Origin: Betaproteobacteria bacterium
GTDB taxonomy: Bacteria; Pseudomonadota; Gammaproteobacteria; Burkholderiales; Casimicrobiaceae
Length of the DNA: 64,000 nucleotides
Assembly (NCBI GenBank): GCA_016192065.1
Contig: JACPUX010000021.1
Location: 62,001 to 126,000 of the forward strand
Reading direction: 5' to 3'
A program made the position numbers and the translations under genes. The notes beneath the pieces were generated by a model that had not been told where the DNA came from, did not search any database, and was given only the letters and a program-made list of their open reading frames with translations. This document shows positions 57,894-64,000 of the stretch, one piece after another (the stretch's first letter is position 1; the number at the start of each line of letters is the position of its first letter).

Positions 57894-58585
57894 AAGCTAT
57901 GCTGCTGGCGGCCGGGCGCGGCGAGCGCATGCGGCCCCTCACCGATCACCGGCCCAAGCCCCTGCTTACCGTCGGCGGCCGCGCCCTGCTCGATTGGCAC
58001 CTGGAGAAGCTCGCGCAGGCCGGCGTGGGCGAAGTGGTGATCAATGTTGCCCATGGCGCCGCGGCGATCATGGAGCATTGCCGCGAGGGCGCGCATTTTG
58101 GCCTGGCGATCCGCTACGCGGTAGAGGCGCCGGCCCTGGAAACCGCTGGCGGCATCGCCTCTGCCCTGCCCTTGCTGGGCGACGGCGTGGTGCCGATTCT
58201 CAGCGCCGACCTTTACACCGACTACGATTACCGCGCGCTGGTCGAGCGTGCCCGGCGCATGACCGCGGAGCCGAGCCTGCCCAGGCTGCACCTAATCATG
58301 GTGAACAACCCGGATTTCCATGACCAAGGAGATTTTGGCCTCGGCGATGGGAAACTCTTCCTGAACCAAGGCGAGCGCCTGACCTTCGCCAGCCTCGGGG
58401 TCTATGACCTGGCCCTCTTTCGAGGCTTGCCGCGCAACGCCAGGATGAAACTCACCCCCTTCTATCGCGAATGGATCGCCCGCGGTCTGGCCAGCGGCGA
58501 GCGCTACGATGGGACCTGGCACAACCTGGGCACGCCGGAACAACTGGCTGGCCTCAATGCCCAACTTGCCTCACCCAATTACTGA
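57890..58585 (+). CDS. murU: N-acetylmuramate alpha-1-phosphate uridylyltransferase MurU
   Basis: 231 residues if started at the TTG overlapping the amgK stop, which gives the canonical [20 protein letters not shown]; the ATG at 57899 would lose three residues. The nucleotide-binding loop AAGRGERMRPLTDHRPKPLL is cited in part. It makes UDP-MurNAc from MurNAc-1-phosphate made by AmgK. Together they confer the fosfomycin-tolerant recycling route known from other bacteria. Confidence 0.93.
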   Translation: MKAMLLAAGRGERMRPLTDHRPKPLLTVGGRALLDWHLEKLAQAGVGEVVINVAHGAAAIMEHCREGAHFGLAIRYAVEAPALETAGGIASALPLLGDGVVPILSADLYTDYDYRALVERARRMTAEPSLPRLHLIMVNNPDFHDQGDFGLGDGKLFLNQGERLTFASLGVYDLALFRGLPRNARMKLTPFYREWIARGLASGERYDGTWHNLGTPEQLAGLNAQLASPNY

Positions 58586-58596
58586 AGCCGATACCC

Positions 58597-60624
58597 ATGG
58601 ATAACCCTTTGCTGGATTTTCGCGGCCTGCCGCGCTTTGCTGAATTCGCCGTGGCCCACGTCACCCCCGCCATCGAGTCCTTGTTGGCCGAAAACCGTGC
58701 CGTGGTGGCGCAGGTGGCCAGCGCGAGCACGCCCCCCACTTGGGACAACTTCGTGCAACCTCTGGAAGACGCAGGCGAAAAACTCTCCCGCGCCTGGGGG
58801 CAGGTGGCGCATCTCAACGCCGTGAAGAACTCGCCCGAACTGCGCGAGGTGTACAACGCGCTTTTGCCCAAGCTTACCGAGTTCTACACCGAGATGGCGC
58901 AGAACGAAGCGCTCTACCGCCGTTACAAGGAGCTGGCCGCTTCGGCCGAATTCGCACGCCTCGACGCCGCGCAGCAGCGCATCGTCGGCAACGAACTGCG
59001 TGACTTCCGGCTCGGCGGCGCTGAACTCGCGGCCCCCGCCAAGGAACGCTTCAAGGCCGTGCAGGAAGAACTGGCAAACCTCGCCGCGCGCTTCGAACAG
59101 AACGTGCTCGACGCCACCGACGCCTACGGTTTGGTGATCGACGACGCCTCGCGGTTGGCTGGTCTGCCGCAGGACCAGATTGAAGCCGCCCGGGCCGAAG
59201 CCGAACGCGCCGGAGTCGGCGGCTGGCGGTTCACCTTGCACGCGCCTTCGTATCTGCCGGCCTTGCAATACGCCGATGATCGCGAGCTGCGCGCCACCCT
59301 CTATCGCGCATATGTCACGCGCGCCTCTGAATTCGGCCCCGCCGAACACGACAACACCGCGCTATTGCGCCGCATTCTCGAACTGCGTCAGGAAGAAGCG
59401 CGCGTCCTGGGCTATGGCAACTACGCCGAAGTTTCGCTGGTGCCCAAGATGGCGCAAACCCCGGCCGAGGTACTCGAGTTCCTGCGCGAATTGGCGCGCA
59501 AGGCCCGCCCCTATGCCCAGCGCGACCTGGCGGAACTCCAGCAATTCGGGCGCGGCCTGGGCTTTGCCGAAGTCGCCGCCTGGGATGTCGCCTATCTGAG
59601 CGAAAAGCTGCGCAAAGCGCGCTACGACTTCTCCGACCAGGAGGTAAAAGAGTACTTCCCCGAAGATCGCGTCATCGCCGGCATGTTCCGCGTGGTCGAA
59701 ACCATTTTCGGCATTCACATTCGCGAAACCGCGGCGCCGGTTTGGCACGACACCGTGCGCTTTTTCGAAATCGAAGAGGCCGGCCGGCCGGTGGGGCAGT
59801 TCTATCTCGACCTCTACGCCCGGCCCCATAAGCGCGGCGGCGCCTGGATGGACGACGCCATCAACCGCCGCAGCACCGGCCAGGGCACGCAGCGGCCCGT
59901 CACCTATCTCACCTGCAACTTCTCCGCGCCGGTGGGCGGGCGCCCGGCGCTGTTCACCCACGACGAAGTGCTCACCTTGTTTCACGAGTTCGGCCACGGC
60001 CTGCATCAGCTCCTCACCGAAATCGACCACTTGGGCGCTTCCGGGCTCGCCAATGTGGAGTGGGACGCGGTCGAACTGCCCAGCCAGTTCATGGAGAACT
60101 TCTGCTGGGAGTGGGACGTGCTCAAGCACATGACCGCCCGCGTCGACATTGGCACGCCGCTGCCGCGCGCGCTTTTCGACAAGATGCTCGCCGCGCGCAA
60201 TTTCCAGAGCGGTTTGCAGATGCTGCGCCAGCTCGAATTCTCGCTCTTCGATTTCCTGGTTCACGGCGACTACGATCCCGCCGGAGATCTCACTCCGCTG
60301 GGCATGCTGGAGCGCGTGCGCCAAGAGGTGGCGGTGCTCATGCCGCCCGAGTTCAACCGCTTCCCCAACACCTTCACCCATATTTTCGCCAGCGGGTACG
60401 CTGCCGGCTACTACAGCTACAAGTGGGCCGAAGTGCTCTCGGCTGACGCCTACAGCCTGTTCGAAGAGCTGGGCGCGCTCTCGCCCGAGGCCGGCCGGCG
60501 CTTTCGCGGCGAGGTGCTGGCCCGGGGGGGCAGCCGCCCGGCGCTCAGCTCCTTTGTCGCTTTTCGCGGACGCCCCCCCCGCATCGACGCCTTGTTACGG
60601 CATAATGGTATGACCTCGGCATGA
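58597..60624 (+). CDS. prlC: Oligopeptidase A (M3 family metallopeptidase)
   Basis: 675 residues from MDNPLLDFRGLPRFAEF. The zinc motif is FHEFGHGLHQL (His463, Glu464, His467) with the third ligand glutamate in NVEWDAVELPSQFMEN. Cytoplasmic oligopeptidase that degrades signal peptides and short peptides. 11 bases after murU, likely co-transcribed. Length is typical. Confidence 0.96.
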   Translation: MDNPLLDFRGLPRFAEFAVAHVTPAIESLLAENRAVVAQVASASTPPTWDNFVQPLEDAGEKLSRAWGQVAHLNAVKNSPELREVYNALLPKLTEFYTEMAQNEALYRRYKELAASAEFARLDAAQQRIVGNELRDFRLGGAELAAPAKERFKAVQEELANLAARFEQNVLDATDAYGLVIDDASRLAGLPQDQIEAARAEAERAGVGGWRFTLHAPSYLPALQYADDRELRATLYRAYVTRASEFGPAEHDNTALLRRILELRQEEARVLGYGNYAEVSLVPKMAQTPAEVLEFLRELARKARPYAQRDLAELQQFGRGLGFAEVAAWDVAYLSEKLRKARYDFSDQEVKEYFPEDRVIAGMFRVVETIFGIHIRETAAPVWHDTVRFFEIEEAGRPVGQFYLDLYARPHKRGGAWMDDAINRRSTGQGTQRPVTYLTCNFSAPVGGRPALFTHDEVLTLFHEFGHGLHQLLTEIDHLGASGLANVEWDAVELPSQFMENFCWEWDVLKHMTARVDIGTPLPRALFDKMLAARNFQSGLQMLRQLEFSLFDFLVHGDYDPAGDLTPLGMLERVRQEVAVLMPPEFNRFPNTFTHIFASGYAAGYYSYKWAEVLSADAYSLFEELGALSPEAGRRFRGEVLARGGSRPALSSFVAFRGRPPRIDALLRHNGMTSA

Positions 60625-60669
60625 TGCCGGCGGTGTGGCAAACCCCGTAAAGCAAGAGAAGGAGCCTCT

Positions 60670-61266
60670 ATGTCCGCCCCCCATCCGCGTGCCCGCAGCC
60701 TCGCCCTGGGCCTGCTGCTGATCGCCGCGCCCGTGCTGGCGCAGCAAATGTATCGCTGGACCGACGCCGAAGGCCGGGTGCATTACTCCGACCAGCCTCC
60801 CCCCAAGGACGCCAAGAACATCCAGAGCAAAAACCTCAGCGCCAACGTCGTCGAAACCGATGCCCTGCCCTACGCCACCCAGGTGGCGCGCCGCCGCAAC
60901 CCGGTCACGCTGTATGCGTTCGAGTGCGGCGATGTCTGCAGCCAAGCCAAGAATCTGTTGCGCGGGCGGGGCGTGCCCTTCAGCGAAATCGATCCGCGGC
61001 AGCCGGCCAACGCTGAAAAGCTCAAGACCCTCACCGGCGGCACTGACGTGCCGGTGCTGCAAGTCGGCGAAACCGTGGTGAATGGATTTGAAACCGGGCG
61101 CTGGCAAACCGCGCTCGACAATGCCGGTTACCCCGCCAGCGCTTCCAGCCGGCAGGTCGGCGCGGCGAGCAAGGCGAGCGGCCCGGCCGCCGCCCCCGCG
61201 GCGCCCACCCAGGAGGCCGCCGAAGCGGGCGGCACACCGCAGAAAGTGCCCGCTGTCGCTTATTGA
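60670..61266 (+). CDS. DUF4124 and glutaredoxin-like domain protein
   Basis: 198 residues. Signal peptide ([14 protein letters not shown]), DUF4124 domain [20 protein letters not shown], then a glutaredoxin-like fold from about residue 78 ([35 protein letters not shown]). The cysteine pair is Cys86 and Cys90 with three residues between, not the usual CxxC. The last 45 residues are Ala/Pro-rich. A periplasmic redox role is inferred. Good ribosome site (AGAAGGAG). Confidence 0.85.
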   Translation: MSAPHPRARSLALGLLLIAAPVLAQQMYRWTDAEGRVHYSDQPPPKDAKNIQSKNLSANVVETDALPYATQVARRRNPVTLYAFECGDVCSQAKNLLRGRGVPFSEIDPRQPANAEKLKTLTGGTDVPVLQVGETVVNGFETGRWQTALDNAGYPASASSRQVGAASKASGPAAAPAAPTQEAAEAGGTPQKVPAVAY

Positions 61267-61283
61267 AGCCGCGCGGCCGGGCG

Positions 61284-62048
61284 ATGAAACTAGCCACCTG
61301 GAACGTCAACTCGCTCAAGATTCGCCTGCCGCAGTTACTCGAGTGGCTGCCCGTCGAGCAACCCGACGTGGTGTGCCTGCAAGAGACCAAGACCGAGAAC
61401 GCCGGTTTTCCCGAGGTCGAACTGCAAGCCGCCGGCTATGCCGCCCTCTACTCCGGCCAGAAAACCTATAACGGCGTAGCCATACTCAGCCGACAAGCCG
61501 GTGCCCAGCCGCAAGCTGGCATTCCGGGCTTCGCCGACGAACAAAAGCGCGTACTCGCCGCCACCGTGGGCGAAGTCCGCGTCGTCTGCATCTACGCCCC
61601 CAACGGCCAGGCGGTGGATTCCGACAAATACCGCTACAAGCTCGCCTGGTATGAAGCGCTGACCGCCTGGTTGAAGGAAGAACTGGTGTGCTGGCCCAAG
61701 CTTGCCGTGCTGGGTGACTTCAACATCGCCCCGGAAGACCGCGACGTCTGCGACCCGGTCGCCTGGGCGGGCCAAGTGCTAGTGAGCGAGCCCGAGCGCG
61801 CCGCGTTCAAACAACTGCAAGCCCTGGGCCTCGCCGACGGCTTCCGCCTCTTCGAACAGGCGCCCAAGCTCTATAGCTGGTGGGACTACCGCCAGCTCGC
61901 TTTCCAGAAAAACCAGGGCCTGCGCATCGACCACATTCTCCTCAGCCCGGCCCTGGCCAGCCGCGCCAAGGCCTGCCGCATCGACAAAATCGCCAGAAAG
62001 CGCGAACGCCCCTCGGATCATGCGCCGGTGGTGGTGGAGGTTACTTGA
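61284..62048 (+). CDS. xthA: Exodeoxyribonuclease III (second paralogue)
   Basis: 254 residues from [19 protein letters not shown], the usual XthA start. [21 protein letters not shown], and [11 protein letters not shown] hold the catalytic and metal residues; WWDYR and LRIDHIL are typical. AP endonuclease and 3'-5' exonuclease for base excision repair. An upstream TTG (61263) is open but would extend beyond the family start. Confidence 0.96.
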   Translation: MKLATWNVNSLKIRLPQLLEWLPVEQPDVVCLQETKTENAGFPEVELQAAGYAALYSGQKTYNGVAILSRQAGAQPQAGIPGFADEQKRVLAATVGEVRVVCIYAPNGQAVDSDKYRYKLAWYEALTAWLKEELVCWPKLAVLGDFNIAPEDRDVCDPVAWAGQVLVSEPERAAFKQLQALGLADGFRLFEQAPKLYSWWDYRQLAFQKNQGLRIDHILLSPALASRAKACRIDKIARKRERPSDHAPVVVEVT

Positions 62049-62231
62049 ACCTTGGACCTGCGCTGCCGCTTGCGGGAATAGGGAGGGTCTGAAGGAAGGC
62101 GCGTCAGGCAAACGGCAAAAATACACATGCTTGTCACGTGCACCGGACACCTCCACATGTTGTTACAATAACAGTCGCGAGCGCGAAATAGCCGCGCCGC
62201 GCGTGAGCAACTTTCAAATAGGGGAATCTAG
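62049..62231. other. Gap upstream of the beta-helix gene
   Basis: 183 bases without a gene. A TACAAT at 62164-62169 could be a -10 box for the following gene, but no -35 box is seen at normal spacing. Confidence 0.3.
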
Positions 62232-63212
62232 ATGAAGCGGGTTCGATTTGTTTTGCTGGTGGCGGGGCTGCTGGCGGCTGCGCTTGGGCATGCCCAGGCG
62301 CAGCGTGTGTTTGTGTCCGCAAAGAACGGGAATGACGCCAATACGACGGCCAGCTGCGCTTTGGCGACACCCTGCCGCATGTTCAGTGCGGCGCTGCAGG
62401 TCGTGCATGAGGGGGGCGAGATTGTCGTCCTCGATAGCGGTGCTTATGGAGCCGTTCTAATCGACAAGCCCGTATCCATCATTGCCCCCGATGGCGTGTA
62501 TGGCGGCATTACCGCATTTAGTGGGGATGGGATCACGGTCACGGCAGGTTCGGGAGGAGTGGTGTTGCGCGGGCTGAGCATCAACGGCATAGGTGGCGTA
62601 AACGGCATTGCGGTCACCGGAACCGCTGATGTCAACATTGACCGTTGTTCCCTGGGCGGATTCAGCGGCAGCGGGATTCGCGTGAGCAATGCCGCGCGGG
62701 TGCGTATTCTCAACACGCGCATAGAGCGCAGCGGCCACGGTGTCTACGCGAGCGATGGCGCTAGCGCGGTTCTTTCCAACAGTAGCGTGGTCGGCGGTTT
62801 CTGGGGCGTCTATTTGGAAGGAAGCATGTCCGCGGACTCAGCGCTAGTCGTCGAGGGAAGTCTTATTACCGGGAGTGACTACGCCGTTCAGGTTTTGGGT
62901 GCTTATGGTAAAGCGACCCGCCTGGCGGTGAAGGACAGTACTGTTTCTGAGAACCGATTTCACGGCATCGACGCGATGGGCGACTTTGGGCCTGTGGAGG
63001 CGACCGTGAGCAACAATCTGGTATCCGGGAGTTTCACGGGGGTTCGCACCCAGGGCGGCGGGGCGGCCTTGGTCGCAAGTGGGAACACCATCACGCAGAA
63101 CACCTATGGGATGATGCATTCCGGCGGAACGCTCACATCCATGGGAGACAACACGGTTCGCGGCAACGTCAATGACACCTCGGGAACAATCACCTCCGCA
63201 AGCAGGATCTGA
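62232..63212 (+). CDS. Secreted right-handed parallel beta-helix protein
   Basis: 326 residues. Signal peptide MKRVRFVLLVAGLLAAALGHAQA, then VFVSAKNGNDANTTASCALATPC, a motif that often begins such proteins, and many short repeats with patterns like GIRVSNAARVRILNTRIERSGHGVYASDG (quoted in part: RIERSGHGVYASDG) that give a pectate-lyase-like beta-helix. No catalytic residues or sorting tail are recognised. Probably secreted and carbohydrate-related. Ribosome site AGGGGAAT is present. Confidence 0.8.
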   Translation: MKRVRFVLLVAGLLAAALGHAQAQRVFVSAKNGNDANTTASCALATPCRMFSAALQVVHEGGEIVVLDSGAYGAVLIDKPVSIIAPDGVYGGITAFSGDGITVTAGSGGVVLRGLSINGIGGVNGIAVTGTADVNIDRCSLGGFSGSGIRVSNAARVRILNTRIERSGHGVYASDGASAVLSNSSVVGGFWGVYLEGSMSADSALVVEGSLITGSDYAVQVLGAYGKATRLAVKDSTVSENRFHGIDAMGDFGPVEATVSNNLVSGSFTGVRTQGGGAALVASGNTITQNTYGMMHSGGTLTSMGDNTVRGNVNDTSGTITSASRI

Positions 63213-63388
63213 TACTCCGAGACTCGTGAGAGATCGCGGCGCCGCGACCAGAGCAGCCCCTGAATGCCAGGCGGTGCCGTTAGATGTTAAAGGAACAAAG
63301 GAAAGCAGGAACGAGAAAGAAGGAAAGGCAGGAAAGGGGCCACAGGAAAGGGGCCAGGCTCGAATATTTCTGTTAAGATGGGTCAACC
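63213..63388. other. Purine-rich gap before the transposase gene
   Basis: 176 bases, purine-rich on the plus strand from about 63290 to 63360, with a 14-base tandem repeat and then GGCTCGAATATTT. No gene is visible. Confidence 0.4.
63329..63356 (+). repeat. 14-base tandem repeat, two copies
   Basis: CAGGAAAGGGGCCA occurs twice in direct succession, 33 bases before the transposase start. It may belong to the leader of the RAYT element. Confidence 0.7.
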
Positions 63389-64000
63389 ATGCCCCGCCGC
63401 CCGCGTATCCACCTCAACAATGTCCCCCTGCACATCGTTCAGCGGGGCCACAATCGCGAGCCGTGCTTCTTTGGCGAAGAGGACTATCAAACCTACCTGC
63501 ACTGGCTGGGCGAAGCACTCAAAAGGGAAGGCGGCGTGCTTCATGCCTATGCTCTCATGACCAATCACGTGCACTTGCTGCTGACCCCGGCCAAGGCCGA
63601 GGCCGTGCCCCGCATCATCATCGCCTTGGACCGGCGTTACGTGCAATACGTCAACACCAGCTACCGGCGCACCGGCACGCTGTGGGACAGCCGCTACAAG
63701 TCCTCGCTCATTCAGGCCGAAACCTATCTCCTGACCTGTCAGCGCTACATCGAGCTCAATCCGCTGCGGGCGGGGCTGGTGGACGAGCCGGCGCATTACC
63801 GCTGGACGAGCTACCGGCACAACGCGCTCGGGCAGCCCAACGCCCACCTCACCCCGCATGCGGTCTATCTGGCCTTGGGTCGCAGCGAAAAGGAAAGACA
63901 AACGGCCTACCGTGGACTATTCCGGGCGCAATTGGACCAAGAGGCCATCGACGACATACGTCTGGCCTTGAACCAGAACCAGCCGCTGGGGAACAACCGC
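63389..64000 (+). CDS. REP-associated tyrosine transposase (RAYT, IS200-like), cut by the window end
   Basis: 204 codons are visible and the frame is still open at the last base. It starts MPRRPRIHLNNVPLHIVQRG. LMTNHVHLLL contains the HxH metal motif (His60, His62) and the likely catalytic tyrosine is Tyr120 in CQRYIELNPLRAG. These are Y1-transposase features of the RAYT type, which are domesticated to mobilise palindromic REP sequences. No stop codon or frameshift in the visible part, so it could be active. Confidence 0.9.
   Translation, partial: MPRRPRIHLNNVPLHIVQRGHNREPCFFGEEDYQTYLHWLGEALKREGGVLHAYALMTNHVHLLLTPAKAEAVPRIIIALDRRYVQYVNTSYRRTGTLWDSRYKSSLIQAETYLLTCQRYIELNPLRAGLVDEPAHYRWTSYRHNALGQPNAHLTPHAVYLALGRSEKERQTAYRGLFRAQLDQEAIDDIRLALNQNQPLGNNR

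Overview
The window is about 64 kb of GC-rich chromosomal DNA from a betaproteobacterium, taken at the replication origin. The gene order dnaN-dnaA-rpmH-rnpA-yidD-yidC-mnmE, then mnmG-rsmG-parA-parB and the eight-gene ATP synthase operon with atpI, is the classic origin-proximal order of that class. Arginine-type EF-P with EarP, MetX/MetW, AmgK/MurU and a transport-free PTS set (EIIA-HPr-EI) fit the same assignment. I cannot name the genus.

Layout. 1-14 kb: replication, ribosome/RNase P, membrane insertion, tRNA modification, PEP carboxykinase, a TSUP permease, a secreted hydrolase, two parS sites and parAB. 14-15.8 kb: a non-coding stretch with palindromes, two small orphan genes and a peroxiredoxin. 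15.8-22.9 kb: the atp operon with a clear promoter and terminator. 22.9-27 kb: a TAXI-type TRAP transporter (receptor, attenuator-like hairpin, fused DctQM permease, DUF1850 partner) and an NnrU-like protein. 27-30 kb: an MNT-HEPN toxin-antitoxin pair under a promoter carrying two matching operator-like palindromes, then earP-efp. 30-36 kb: pdxA, a 107-bp tandem triplication running into rsmA, the metX-metW-ampG operon behind a SAM-II-like riboswitch, and an IPTL-CTERM surface protein. 36-44 kb: PTS genes, an ApbE lipoprotein, gshB, a gene split by a miniature transposon, a D-amino-acid aminotransferase and DacA. 44-54 kb: NikR, an ABC-F protein with an in-frame repeat insertion, exonuclease III, pyrE, ubiD, a second copy of the miniature transposon, a GGDEF-hemerythrin protein and selD. 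53-64 kb: surA-lptD diverging from amgK-murU, prlC, a DUF4124-glutaredoxin protein, a second exonuclease III, a beta-helix protein and a RAYT-type transposase cut by the window end.

Most genes are conserved housekeeping genes. The unusual content is regulatory or repeat-derived: (i) two 160-bp MITE copies with CTAG duplications, one inactivating a secreted protein whose frame is restored exactly by excision, the other sitting on the ubiD stop codon; (ii) a 107-bp triplication that copies the first codons of rsmA and creates a leader ORF overlapping the rsmA start; (iii) a palindromic 117-bp repeat duplicated in frame inside an ABC-F gene; (iv) a SAM-II-like aptamer with an extra hairpin, promoter and terminator before metX; and (v) the tandem operators of the MNT-HEPN pair.
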